Positions 18,089 to 27,070 of a stretch of DNA of 64,000 nt are shown in pieces (the stretch's first letter is position 1; the number at the start of each line of letters is the position of its first letter). The DNA comes from Giardia muris. Its lineage: Eukaryota; Fornicata; Diplomonadida; Hexamitidae. The notes beneath the pieces were generated by a model, which had not been told where the DNA came from, searched no databases, and saw only the letters and a program-made list of their open reading frames with translations. The position numbers and the translations under genes are program-made. The stretch covers positions 372,001 to 436,000 of the forward strand of contig CM016926.1 in NCBI GenBank assembly GCA_006247105.1, in the 5' to 3' direction.

Positions 18089-20386
18089 TCACCTGTTCCC
18101 GAAAAGGCCGAGGTTGTAAACGCACGTGTAGTCGGCTCCGTGGTTATCGAACTCGACGCGCACTTGGATAAGATCCGTATTAGGCTCCAGCTCAAAGGCT
18201 TGCTGCTCCGGCCCATCCTCGACAAACTCAAAGGTTCCAAGCCTAACCTCCATCCCTTGGGTCGTCTTCCCCGTGAACGTGAGTGTTTTGGGTGCCGAGG
18301 CGCGTCCCGAAGGCGACTTAGGAGCTGCAGGATGTGAGACAGCTCCATATAAAAGGCTTACTGGGCTCTTGAAGCGGAAGACAACATATCCCACTCGCCC
18401 CGTTGGCCAGCACGAACCCGCGGAAAGGTCCTCAGTAAACATGAGGCGAACGCGATCGTTGCCCGAGACGAAGCTCTTGACGCTCTCCGCGAAGTTTGTT
18501 GCGTCATCCGACCTGCTTGCAATGCGTGTCCCAAAGATCTGGCGAGCATAGTCGACGTACTTCAGCCGGAGCTCGTCGACAACGCCTCCTACGGCTGTGT
18601 TCGAGGTTGTCGTTGTGCTTGTCGTACGGCGTTCAAGGTAACTACGAATAAGTCCCGCAAAGCCCTCATAACGCTGGGCAGCATCCGTATCGATCGCCGT
18701 GCGGATCGTCTCTCCCAACTCACCGAGCTCCGTCGAGAGGCGACGGGTGACGACCTCAAGCTCGGCTCGCAACTTCTGCAGATCAACCTCTGCAATGGCG
18801 GGAGTACCCGCCTCTCCAGTCCTCAGTTCTGCAAGGCGCTTCTCAATGGATCGTACGAGCTCATCATTGAATTGCGCCGAGACGTTTCCAATGGCCATCC
18901 GGACATCCGTTGTCTGAGTGTCCAACAGAATCCTAAGTTTGGAGACGAAGTTATCGAGGGAGTTGGAGATGAGTGCCTCAACGGCAACGGGGTCGCCGCT
19001 TGGCACCGCGACGACCGTGGAGACGGTGTTTTTAACCTCTTTGACAAGCGACGCGCTAATCTCGTCGAACTTTTCTCCAAGGCGGTCGACGATCTTCGTC
19101 TCGAATGTTGAGAAGTCGGTGGTGGGGATACTTTTGAGGGCCTCAAGAGCATCGAGATTCTCAATCTTCCGTGAGAGGGTAGTGACAAGCTCTTCAAGGC
19201 CGGTCAGATCAATGGTACTCGCGTGGGAGGACCCGGAATCGGCGGTGGTATGAGCCGAGATCTTCTTGATGGCCTTCTGGACGTCGTCTGTGACACGCTC
19301 CTTGAAGTTTGCCATAAGGTCCTCCAGCTTCTTGAGAGACTTCTTGTCAAGAGCCATGGTGTCATCCTTCGCGCTATGTAGCTTCTTGACAGTCTCAGAG
19401 AGGTCACTGACGCGGCCTTGAAGTTGTGTGTAGTGCATCTCGAGCATATGGCTTAACTCCTGCGTGATGGCGTCGATATTGACCTTAGCGTTACCGCATC
19501 CGAGTTGTTGCGATAATGATTTAATGTCGGCTGCGGAGAGCCCCTCATACTTGGGGCATGCAGAATTCTTTTCTACAACGACCGGGGCGACCCCAGGCAA
19601 GCCCCTACCACATCGTGTGAACATTATGAGCAGAAGATACGAGAAGATGAAGAGGACCATCAGGGCAAGTACGCCGCAGGCACCCGCCAAAGAGTACTCA
19701 ATGATAGACCAGCGCTTCTTGTAAGCATAGAGCATCCCAGGCTCTCCGGCCGTCGTGACCTTCTTCGCTCTCACCTCGGAACGACGGACCCGGCGCTTTA
19801 TCGTGACATACTCGTCTGTGTACTCGTCCTCAAGAGGCTCTGCAGGGCGCACAATGGGTGGCTGCCGCCGAAGCCGCTTTGGACTTGGACTGGCCGTGGG
19901 TGGAAGCTCATCGGTTAGGCTGGGTGCGGGAATGGGCTCCTCCGTTGTACTGCTTATGGGTGCCAGTCCAGGGGTGCTAGTTGTGCTCGACGCGGGAAGT
20001 GACTGCTTCTGGAAGGACTCAGAACGGACACTCGCCGACGTCTCCTCGTACTTCGGAGCGGGCGACTCGGGAATGCGCTCAATGGGTGGCTTCACAAACC
20101 TACTTATCGAGTGCTTCAGGTCTGCCGCGCCTCCAGCGTCCAGGACGTCCTCGGGAGGGGCCACGGGGCGGGCGTCATAGTCTGCAGCCATCAGGTACTC
20201 CTGGAGGCGGAGAGTCCCCTCGTCCTGATTCCGTAGGTTCTGTGCAACTTCCGCGGACTTTCCCGACGTCAACTGCGATCGAAAGACCTCACTCCCCTTG
20301 TTCAGGACCTCCCGCTTGTAGTCCTCGTCCTCCTTGGTCTGCCTGATGCTAATATGCGTGACCGTCCTTCGGGGTCTAGGTGGCAT
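18089..20386 (-). CDS. SUN-domain protein (LINC complex type)
   Basis: 765 residues from the ATG at 20384-20386, preceded by AAAAAA; the longer frame opens with GTG and is set aside. The N-terminal ~225 residues are hydrophilic and Pro/Ser/Arg-rich, ending in basic KRRVRRSEVRAKK. One membrane span lies at about 229-255. Residues ~300-560 are long helices with heptad character. The C-terminal ~155 residues resemble a SUN domain: SAGSCWPTGRVGYVVFRFK (compare NCWxFxGxxGxxxIxL), FEFVEDGPEQQAFEL, and TCVYNLGLFGNR (compare YTCLYRFRVHG). SUN proteins sit in the inner nuclear membrane and bind KASH partners across the envelope. Confidence 0.82.
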   Translation of the reverse strand: MPPRPRRTVTHISIRQTKEDEDYKREVLNKGSEVFRSQLTSGKSAEVAQNLRNQDEGTLRLQEYLMAADYDARPVAPPEDVLDAGGAADLKHSISRFVKPPIERIPESPAPKYEETSASVRSESFQKQSLPASSTTSTPGLAPISSTTEEPIPAPSLTDELPPTASPSPKRLRRQPPIVRPAEPLEDEYTDEYVTIKRRVRRSEVRAKKVTTAGEPGMLYAYKKRWSIIEYSLAGACGVLALMVLFIFSYLLLIMFTRCGRGLPGVAPVVVEKNSACPKYEGLSAADIKSLSQQLGCGNAKVNIDAITQELSHMLEMHYTQLQGRVSDLSETVKKLHSAKDDTMALDKKSLKKLEDLMANFKERVTDDVQKAIKKISAHTTADSGSSHASTIDLTGLEELVTTLSRKIENLDALEALKSIPTTDFSTFETKIVDRLGEKFDEISASLVKEVKNTVSTVVAVPSGDPVAVEALISNSLDNFVSKLRILLDTQTTDVRMAIGNVSAQFNDELVRSIEKRLAELRTGEAGTPAIAEVDLQKLRAELEVVTRRLSTELGELGETIRTAIDTDAAQRYEGFAGLIRSYLERRTTSTTTTSNTAVGGVVDELRLKYVDYARQIFGTRIASRSDDATNFAESVKSFVSGNDRVRLMFTEDLSAGSCWPTGRVGYVVFRFKSPVSLLYGAVSHPAAPKSPSGRASAPKTLTFTGKTTQGMEVRLGTFEFVEDGPEQQAFELEPNTDLIQVRVEFDNHGADYTCVYNLGLFGNR

Positions 20387-20432
20387 TTTTTTGGGGCCGC
20401 TTTTTACCTCATCCTGCACCTCGACTTAGTCT

Positions 20433-21971
20433 CTAGTCTCGTACCGAAAGCCCGTGAGCGCTCTCAAGGAGGCGGACCTGCCGCTGGAGTCCCTGGGCTC
20501 GTTGTGCTAGAGCCGCGCGCTCCTGTTGAAGCGTCTCGACGTCAGCTGCTAACGTCTCGGCACGAGACCGTGCCAGACGCACGTCCGACGCTCCCAGTTC
20601 ACGAAGCCCCGCCAGCTCTCCTTGCAGCGCTGAGACCTGCTGCTCCAAGTATGCGGTCCTTCCAGCTGCACGCCTAAGGTAATCTAGTTCAAGACTATCG
20701 ATCATCACTGCTTCAGGACGAGCAGATGGGCCAGTCCAGCCCATGTTCCGTGCCAGGAAGGCGGCCTTACCTAGCATGGCGATGATTCTACGGGTCGTCG
20801 GTTCCGAGCCTTGATCCTCACCCACAACTCCCAGGATGGCTGTTGTGATGGAACCTCGAAAGGAGTCACGTAGGTCGGCCAAGAAGGGCTCGGTAAGAGC
20901 GGGTGATAGACGCCCATAGACAGCGGACATCGTGTTTGCTAATTGGGTGAAGGCGATGGCACATGACTTTCCAGCCGTAACCTCTGGCATGGAAGGACAG
21001 GGTGAAGTAGTACAGCGCACAGACGTGCTAGGCTCGCGCGTGGGGAGCACTTGGGCCGTCCCAAACCTCTCCGCTCGACTACAGTGCCAATCCCGTACCC
21101 GAACTGCCAGAGTTGTCATCTGTCGACCAGAAGATGCGGATGCACAAGTGGGGCGTTTGGGAGTAAGAGAGTTCGCGCTGAATACTCCGTCACCATTCCC
21201 TTCACCCCCACCGCAGCTACGTGCCAGAGTACTGAAGGACAGCTCTTCTCCTAAAGGGGGAATGTATACTAGGCGCAGTTCTGACGTCAATACCGTCCCT
21301 GTTGAGCAGTTCGCTTGAGTGAAGCGAAAGATCGAGAGTGTTGGCATCGTCGACCCAGCCCCAAGCATTAGGCGGCAATAGCGGTCCCGGATGGCCTCTG
21401 TCGTTACATGTTGTTGAGGAAAGAGAACACGCTTTTCAGTCGTACTCGGATACCCGAAAGTTTCCAAACCTATTGATAAAGCGACATCATCTCCAGCTGC
21501 TCGCATGTGCTGCAATAGACGCGTGATGAAGCAGGGCCCGTCATGGTGACTATCGACAAAGAAGAAGCGAGTTGCATCCGGAAGCCCACCAGTTATAACG
21601 CGCCCCGAGGGTCCCGATACACAGATGACCGTGACATCTTCTCCACTCCGCAACAGAGCCAGATAGAAGTCCAGAAATAGACTGTACATCCATTCATCGG
21701 TCTCGTCGGGGCCAATGACGCCTTGCAAAGAGAGTGGGCGGCTAGTGCCGTCCGAACGCTCCTCACGCATGACCTCACGGGTGAAACGGATCACCCGAGT
21801 TGAGGGAGGCCTGCTGGACCGAGCTGGAGCACGGGGGAGGGAGAGCTGCGAGGTGGAGAGTTTCGAAACGAAATGCGCCTCCCGATACTCGGAACGGCAG
21901 GCTGTGAAGCGGTCGTCCTCGGGACTGGGAAGGATCCGCAGGTATGCAGACATCTTCGGGCGCTCGCTCAT
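20433..21971 (-). CDS. Degenerate kinesin-like protein with coiled-coil tail
   Basis: 512 residues. Resemblance to a kinesin motor is fragmentary. The nucleotide loop position reads CVSGPSGRVITGG at 117-129, without the GKT/S lysine. A switch II-like LVYIPPLGEE lies at 234-243, where kinesins have LVDLAGSE. Residues 335-383 (KSCAIAFTQLANTMSAV ... LADLRDSFRGSITTAILGVV) follow INKSLxALxxVISAL ... SKLTRLLxDSLGGxxKTxxI. Residues ~428-505 form a coiled coil. If the reading is right, ATP binding is lost and it may act as a non-motile partner. The alternative is an unrelated coiled-coil protein. It is divergent from the PGP synthase gene, with 7 bp between ATGs. Confidence 0.55.
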   Translation of the reverse strand: MSERPKMSAYLRILPSPEDDRFTACRSEYREAHFVSKLSTSQLSLPRAPARSSRPPSTRVIRFTREVMREERSDGTSRPLSLQGVIGPDETDEWMYSLFLDFYLALLRSGEDVTVICVSGPSGRVITGGLPDATRFFFVDSHHDGPCFITRLLQHMRAAGDDVALSIGLETFGYPSTTEKRVLFPQQHVTTEAIRDRYCRLMLGAGSTMPTLSIFRFTQANCSTGTVLTSELRLVYIPPLGEELSFSTLARSCGGGEGNGDGVFSANSLTPKRPTCASASSGRQMTTLAVRVRDWHCSRAERFGTAQVLPTREPSTSVRCTTSPCPSMPEVTAGKSCAIAFTQLANTMSAVYGRLSPALTEPFLADLRDSFRGSITTAILGVVGEDQGSEPTTRRIIAMLGKAAFLARNMGWTGPSARPEAVMIDSLELDYLRRAAGRTAYLEQQVSALQGELAGLRELGASDVRLARSRAETLAADVETLQQERAALAQRAQGLQRQVRLLESAHGLSVRD

Positions 21972-21978
21972 ATTTTGG
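21972..21978. promoter_or_regulatory. Shared start region, 7 bp
   Basis: Only ATTTTGG separates the minus-strand ATG of the kinesin-like gene from the plus-strand ATG of the PGP synthase. Untranslated leaders must be near zero, or transcription of each gene must start inside the other gene. Confidence 0.45.
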
Positions 21979-22839
21979 ATGCGTCGTCACTTGCCAAACG
22001 CGCTTTCATTGATGCGAATCCCCCTCCTCCTTGCGCTCGCCGGCTGTCTGTTTGTCCCCTTTGGGAGGCGATACACGACCGCCCTCGTCATCATGGCCAT
22101 TGCGTGCGTTACGGACTATCTCGACGGTGCACTTGCACGGCGATTGAACGCCGTGTCGGACTTTGGGAAGCTCTTCGACTCACTCTGCGACAAGGTCTTG
22201 ACCATTGGGGTCTTCATAACCTTCCTCGCGTTAGACTTCTACCCACCAATCTTCCTTTTCCCAGTCTTGGCTGTTCTTTCGAGAGAGTTCTTAGTGACTG
22301 GGATGCGGATGATGGCGACATCGCAGGGGCTAGTTCTTGCTGCCGAGCGTTCAGGAAAAGTCAAGACGGCGCTGCAGATGCTCTCGATGAATCTAACCCT
22401 ATTATCAAAGGCGTTTCCGGAGGTCTTCCCTACCATTGGGCCGACGGTTCCTAGGCTTCTACAGTGGATAGGGTATGGGTCCTTCTTGGCCAGTAGCTTC
22501 ATCGCGGTATCGAGTGGGATGACCTACTTCAACAGTTACCGAACTATTCTATGCTCATCGTCATCCACAACTACATCTGCAACTACGCCCAATGCGCCAC
22601 ATGCACAGAAGCCCTCCTCACAGACTCTAAGAAGTAAGCCGAGCTCTGCCTCACCCAGTAGTGTAATCACCGAGCATTCGAGTGTGCAGAAGCCTCTGGT
22701 GCTGCCTGCGGACATTTCGATGAGCGAGGAGCGCAGTATTGGCCGCCCCGTCGGCTCACCACCGCCACCGCCTCCACCACCGCCACCATCGTTTATAACG
22801 AACAGGATGGGAGACGGAAGCCCCAATACTAGCATGTAA
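21979..22839 (+). CDS. pgsA: Bacterial-type phosphatidylglycerophosphate synthase (CDP-alcohol phosphatidyltransferase)
   Basis: 286 residues from the ATG at 21979; the frame extends 88 codons upstream, but that part is antisense to the kinesin-like gene. The CDP-alcohol phosphatidyltransferase motif D-x2-D-G-x2-A-R-x8-G-x3-D-x3-D is intact: Asp46, Asp49, Gly50, Ala53, Arg54, Gly63, Asp67, Asp71. LSREFLVTGMRMMATSQG and SGKVKTALQM match bacterial PgsA rather than the eukaryotic phospholipase D-type enzyme. About five membrane spans are visible in 10-200. Residues ~190-286 are a Ser/Thr-rich tail ending with a run of prolines. It would join CDP-diacylglycerol and glycerol-3-phosphate. Likely acquired by lateral transfer. 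Confidence 0.85.
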   Translation: MRRHLPNALSLMRIPLLLALAGCLFVPFGRRYTTALVIMAIACVTDYLDGALARRLNAVSDFGKLFDSLCDKVLTIGVFITFLALDFYPPIFLFPVLAVLSREFLVTGMRMMATSQGLVLAAERSGKVKTALQMLSMNLTLLSKAFPEVFPTIGPTVPRLLQWIGYGSFLASSFIAVSSGMTYFNSYRTILCSSSSTTTSATTPNAPHAQKPSSQTLRSKPSSASPSSVITEHSSVQKPLVLPADISMSEERSIGRPVGSPPPPPPPPPPSFITNRMGDGSPNTSM

Positions 22840-22840
22840 A
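22835..22840 (+). terminator. Poly(A)-type hexamer TGTAAA containing the stop
   Basis: The PGP synthase gene ends AGCATGTAAAAGG; the TAA stop is inside TGTAAA. Confidence 0.4.
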
Positions 22841-22887
22841 AGGCATAAGGATGGTCTAGGTCTTCACTCCCACGTCCCTTGCAATGA

Positions 22888-24039
22888 TCAACGACCCCGA
22901 ACCATCTTGTCGTATTCGGCAAGGATCGGTTTCGGATACAACTTTCGGCCCAGTCCGAGGACGACCGTGATGTTATCGTCGGACCCGAGGCACATGGCCA
23001 TACGCATCAGGTAGGAGGCGATGGCCTCCGGAGAGAGCTTCCTTGCCGGGGTCACGTATGTTCGGTTGCACTCATCGTAGCACGAATCAAAGCCCTTGAA
23101 GCCTCCCGCGATGGTATTCGCAAAGCCAAAGGAGAGGGCCGTGTCACGGACGGCAAGCTTCTCGCAAAGACTAGTGGCGATCGATACAAACTTATCCTTC
23201 GGGTCGTTACTCATCAACAAACAGGCAGCCGCATGCTTCAGAAGCTCGATGCGCGTCGTACTCGTATTCCCCGAGGATAGGTCCGACGTCAGGATTTGGT
23301 TAGCGAGAGACGGGTCTGTGCATCGTGTAGCAAGCTTGAAGATATGCCTGATCACCGCATCGACCTCGTCGTTCTGGAAGACGTCCCACAACCCGTCGCA
23401 TGCCAGGACGACGTAATCTATCTCAGAGTCGCGGACGGCAAAGATGTCGGGGTCTGCTATGACCCCACAGCTCTTGAAGGGCGCATCTCCTATAGCGCGC
23501 GATACTGCAAGCATGCCCGCGACTCGTGGGCAATCTCCCTCGTCGTCAACCACGCAGCTCCCAGCACGCTCGATACGAGCACGTTCCCCAGGCAGATTTG
23601 GTTTATGATCAACCGTGATCTGACGTACTCCTTGCCCGGAGGTCCCAATAATCGCACGGGAGTCTCCCGCGTTAGCAAAGAAGAAGACGTTTCGATAATG
23701 GACGCAGGCGACGGCGGTCGTCCCCGCAGACGAATAGATGTCTGCATGCCCTTCATCGCGAAGATAGAGCCGATCGGTATTGAGAAAGGCCTGCTTCAGT
23801 GCGTCCTTGACGTCCGTGGGGAAGGCACGGGCCTTCGTGAGCTGGAGGGGGAGCTTCTCCTGTGTATACGCAGAGGCATTCGGGCCTCCATGCCCGTCAA
23901 AGACGCCCGCCATGGTGATGCTCTCGGTCAGGTCCTGGCGCATCCCCCGGAGGTCGCGGATGATGTGTGCGTCCTCGTTCGAGGGGCGCCGCCCGGAGAT
24001 TGAGCCGTGGCCCCAGACATAGAGCGCGCTGAGGTACAT
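22888..24039 (-). CDS. PP2C-family protein phosphatase (PPM)
   Basis: 383 residues from the ATG at 24037-24039, which follows AAAAAA on the coding strand. PPM motifs in order: RRPSNEDAH (18-25), GVFDGHGG (46-53), SSAGTTAVACV, FFANAGDSRAI, a VDHKPN-like basic loop, AVSRAIGD, and VLACDGLWDVFQNDE. The metal-binding Asp residues in FDGHGG and ACDGLWD are kept, as is the late SDDNITVVLG. It should remove phosphate from Ser/Thr using Mn/Mg. A ~45-residue insert with Cys and Tyr lies in the late part (about residues 310-350). Targeting sequence was not seen. It lies 62 bp downstream of the CFAP298 gene on the same strand. Confidence 0.93.
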   Translation of the reverse strand: MYLSALYVWGHGSISGRRPSNEDAHIIRDLRGMRQDLTESITMAGVFDGHGGPNASAYTQEKLPLQLTKARAFPTDVKDALKQAFLNTDRLYLRDEGHADIYSSAGTTAVACVHYRNVFFFANAGDSRAIIGTSGQGVRQITVDHKPNLPGERARIERAGSCVVDDEGDCPRVAGMLAVSRAIGDAPFKSCGVIADPDIFAVRDSEIDYVVLACDGLWDVFQNDEVDAVIRHIFKLATRCTDPSLANQILTSDLSSGNTSTTRIELLKHAAACLLMSNDPKDKFVSIATSLCEKLAVRDTALSFGFANTIAGGFKGFDSCYDECNRTYVTPARKLSPEAIASYLMRMAMCLGSDDNITVVLGLGRKLYPKPILAEYDKMVRGR

Positions 24040-24101
24040 TTTTTTGCGTGGGTTTTGAGGCCCCTTTTTTTGCCCACTCGATGACCTCCACGTGGGGCGA
24101 T

Positions 24102-24917
24102 TCACTTGATGCGGATGTCCTCCGAGCCAAGGAGTTGCTTCTTGAGTGCGCGGGTATCCGCCCAGGCCTCTGCCGCGGCATCCTCGCCAGTGTTAAGCTC
24201 GGCCTCCTTCAATCGCTTCTCACGCTCGAACATGTACTTCATCACGTCTGCACGGACCGCGTCTTCCTGCTGCCGAGGGACGTACGATTGGGACCGACTA
24301 GGCGTGACAATCAGGGTGGTGCGGGGTGGGCACTTGATGGCGGACATATGCGCTCCTTTAGCCGTCAGGGTCTTCCCGGCGAAGAAGAGCGCTCCAGTCT
24401 CGACGCAATAGTAACGCTGCTGGTTATCTACGTTACCACGCAAGATCTCATCTTCCTGGTCAAGGATTTCACGTAAAGGGTCATATTCCGGTAGGTTTTG
24501 CGGCCACGTCATGAGGATGGAGCCTTTGACGATGGCCAGGGTGTCCTTGAGTAAGTCCAGGGTGATGGGGGTACGTGTCTCTCCAAGCTTACAGACGCGC
24601 TTGATCTCCTCGAGTGCTGTCGTCAGGGTCCTTGTACCAGCCTCATTTGGGGCAAAGCCGGTACGTAAATGGTGCTCGTCCTGGTTCGGACCGAGTTCAT
24701 CCTCGCCCTCTTGTCTCCCCTCAAGCGCCTTATATTCAGGCTTTCGCAGAGGTCCATGCTTGATGAGGTCCTCGAGAGGCATCACTAAAGAGTCCAACAG
24801 AGCTATGTGGTTATGGAGCGTCAAGCCACGGGCCGTCACGCTGGCCGTCTCCTCCGTTGGGTCGCACTCGAAGTAAAAGGAGTACTTCGTGTCTGTCGGA
24901 ATAACGTTGAGGAGCAT
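24102..24917 (-). CDS. CFAP298: CFAP298 (C21orf59/Kurly-like) cilia protein
   Basis: 271 residues from the ATG at 24915-24917, beginning MLLNVIPTD; human protein ~290. Matches: the middle LPEYDPLREILDQEDE (compare LPPYDPIRxExENxED), the preceding TLDLLKDTLAIVKGSILMTWP (compare MVKDALDQLRGAVMIVYP), and the end EAWADTRALKKQLLGSEDIRIK (compare SPWADNTALKRHFHGxKDIKW). This family is needed for outer dynein arm assembly and ciliary polarity. A Glu-rich stretch near residue 80 replaces part of the vertebrate spacing. The frame could extend upstream, but that part reads RSPLLAQACRK and lacks similarity, so the downstream ATG is preferred. Confidence 0.82.
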   Translation of the reverse strand: MLLNVIPTDTKYSFYFECDPTEETASVTARGLTLHNHIALLDSLVMPLEDLIKHGPLRKPEYKALEGRQEGEDELGPNQDEHHLRTGFAPNEAGTRTLTTALEEIKRVCKLGETRTPITLDLLKDTLAIVKGSILMTWPQNLPEYDPLREILDQEDEILRGNVDNQQRYYCVETGALFFAGKTLTAKGAHMSAIKCPPRTTLIVTPSRSQSYVPRQQEDAVRADVMKYMFEREKRLKEAELNTGEDAAAEAWADTRALKKQLLGSEDIRIK

Positions 24918-25260
24918 ATTTCTTCTTCTCCTTCTTGGCTTTTCCCCGCGTTGATTGCTATAGGTATCTCCTTCCAAACGAAGAACTGAAGACAAAGAGC
25001 TCTTTCTACACGCCTGAGCCAATAGAGGAGAACGCCTCTGCATTCCTGTGATCGATTCAGCCTTTCCTTCCCTCCTTCCCTCTCGTCAATTCCGAAGTTC
25101 GATTCCGCAATCCCATCTCGATTTACAGCCCCTACTATTCAGAGAGCAGATGGAGGCTCCTACAAACTCTCCTGTGACGTGCATAGGGAGACTTCAATAG
25201 GAACACTGGACAAAACATAGACGCCTCGTTAAACCGGATTCCACACAGCGTATAGAGGCA
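24918..25260. other. Intergenic stretch, 343 bp, no gene recognised
   Basis: Between CFAP298 (start) and the 601-residue unknown gene (stop), both minus strand. It has polypyrimidine runs near 25061-25085. A TTCGATTCC at 25098-25106 looks like a tRNA T-loop, but the flanking bases do not form a T-stem. The CFAP298 initiator is a weak pyrimidine-rich tract, TATTTCTTCTTCTCC, on the plus strand. Confidence 0.4.
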
Positions 25261-27066
25261 TCACGCCCTCGACAAGGGTCTACGGGAGCTCCGAAGCTCT
25301 AGCAGTCGTGCACGCTTGCGATCAAGGGACGCACCAGAAATCGATTCTGGAGCTTGGTTCAACTCTTGATGTTGACGTTGTTGTAATGCGACTAGGTCCC
25401 GCTTGAACTCCAGGATCGCTGAATTGACCTGCTCCCACATCTCTCGAAAGATCTCGTATCCCAATGTCAATTCCTCTCGAAAGTCGGAACAAATGGCCTT
25501 GAAGGCCTCCTCGTCAGAACGAAGCTGGCACATCAATTCCTCCAGGTGTGCACCACGACTAGCACGGAACTCCGTAAGTTCCGCACGGTGCTTTGCTTTG
25601 AGTTCCATAATATCAATAGAGGATGAGGCCCGAAGAAGGTCTTTAGGAGTGCATGGGACTGAGGCGGAACTGAAAGGGTGCGCGGCCTTCAGCCCTCCTT
25701 GTGACCGTAATAGTTCAGGCGAGAAGGCTTCAGGAGAGAGCGGGGGGACATCGGCTTTCATTGGAGGTTCCGTTACCGAATAGCGAATGGGCAACACATA
25801 GATCGCCGCACGCCGTGTCTTTCGCTCGTAAGAAGACTCATTAAGAGAGATCCGGCTTGACGCATCGAAGGATTGAAAGGTTTGACTCTGAAGGGCGGTA
25901 GCGGTTGCAGGATTCATGTTCGGACCAGACCCGACGCCGACGACATCATCAAGAGATTGGGACGCCGAATACAATATTAAGGCGCGGCACTGAGCTATGA
26001 TGGGGGCGGCGTCGTCACGAAACGCGACCAGGGTTGATGAGTCTTCAACTTTGAGCTCAATGACCACCTCTTGTGATTGGTGCGTTAACCTCGATGGAGA
26101 GGTTGGCTTCCCCCAGTCCCGTATGGCCGAGAGCCGTGGCAAAAGGGTGAAAGGAAAGGTGAGTAACATGAGTGCGCGACGATAACTGATTTGAATCCGT
26201 GTCACAGAGTCATAATACAGACGTAGAATGACGGTTGGCCCGATGACCAGACATAAGGAGAGACGTCCACAGACAAGTACTCCACCTCCTAGATCGTGGT
26301 CCTTATTCGCTTCGGCGTAGATCACCCTTCCATGCGAAAATTGAATGTGACGGAGACGGAAATACTGTTCTCCTATTGGGGTCGAATCCGCCAATTCGCA
26401 AATGGCCTTTGGTCCCTCGTTCCCGAAGTTCAGCTGAGTCAAATTGGCCAGGGAACGTAACTGCAGTGAGTCCGGATCGAGCGTTTCCAAGTGGAACGGC
26501 CTCAAATGTATGATAACTCTGGCATACAACAAAGTGACATAGTAATCCCCACACACCTGGAGATCCTGTCTAATATAGTCGGCCAGCGGCCGAAAGTCTT
26601 GCTGAGTGGAGATGACCCCACGTACAAATAGCTGACTGATCAGGTATACAAAGCCAAGCTTGGCATATTCCGTATCCGCCCGTTGAACGTAGTCCAGAAG
26701 CCTTGGAAGCATCTCCGACATGCTAGCTCTCAGCTCCCTACTCGTCTCTATCATGCTATCCATCAAAAGGAACAATGGAGGAACCGAATAGATCCTATTC
26801 GTCGGGGCCAACCCCAACGCGACCTCAAACAGCTCGACTAGTCTGTCCACCTCTGTGAAGAGTGAGGTAATGGCCCTGTTGGTACCGACTGGTATCAGGT
26901 ACTCAATAGCGCCGGGATCAACATTTGGGTCTAAGATTAAGGCACGAATACGGCTATGGATGAGCGTATTCCGCGTCTCCACTAACCGATTCGGTGCCTT
27001 GATAAGAGCCCTTTCAACTGCCTCGAAGTTTCCTTCGGACAGGTCCTTCAGGAGCTGTGACGCCAT
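25261..27066 (-). CDS. Protein of unknown function, 601 residues, helical with coiled-coil tail
   Basis: Not recognised. Start chosen at the ATG 27064-27066 (MASQLLKDLSEGNFEAVE), preceded on the coding strand by AT-rich TATAATTTT and 4 bp from the upstream stop. The first ~200 residues look like an alpha-helical repeat (ARM/HEAT-like). Residues ~225-400 are beta-rich, perhaps a PH-like module (HGRVIYAEANKD ... VLVCGRLSLCLVIGPTV). A disordered stretch follows near 410-490. Residues ~500-580 form a long coiled coil (LKAKHRAELTEFRASRG). A similar order of helical repeat, PH-like and coiled-coil modules occurs in some meiotic axis proteins, but no sequence similarity supports that here. Confidence 0.7.
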   Translation of the reverse strand: MASQLLKDLSEGNFEAVERALIKAPNRLVETRNTLIHSRIRALILDPNVDPGAIEYLIPVGTNRAITSLFTEVDRLVELFEVALGLAPTNRIYSVPPLFLLMDSMIETSRELRASMSEMLPRLLDYVQRADTEYAKLGFVYLISQLFVRGVISTQQDFRPLADYIRQDLQVCGDYYVTLLYARVIIHLRPFHLETLDPDSLQLRSLANLTQLNFGNEGPKAICELADSTPIGEQYFRLRHIQFSHGRVIYAEANKDHDLGGGVLVCGRLSLCLVIGPTVILRLYYDSVTRIQISYRRALMLLTFPFTLLPRLSAIRDWGKPTSPSRLTHQSQEVVIELKVEDSSTLVAFRDDAAPIIAQCRALILYSASQSLDDVVGVGSGPNMNPATATALQSQTFQSFDASSRISLNESSYERKTRRAAIYVLPIRYSVTEPPMKADVPPLSPEAFSPELLRSQGGLKAAHPFSSASVPCTPKDLLRASSSIDIMELKAKHRAELTEFRASRGAHLEELMCQLRSDEEAFKAICSDFREELTLGYEIFREMWEQVNSAILEFKRDLVALQQRQHQELNQAPESISGASLDRKRARLLELRSSRRPLSRA

Positions 27067-27070
27067 AAAA

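Noticed and set aside
20387..20419. N-terminal extension of the SUN protein to a GTG start
   Set aside because: An ATG 33 bases downstream lies right after AAAAAA, the usual start context here. The same reasoning rejects TTG/GTG extensions of bystin, CFAP298, PP2C, TRM11 and several ankyrin genes.
25098..25106. TTCGATTCC resembling a tRNA T-loop
   Set aside because: Neighbouring bases do not form a T-stem on either strand.
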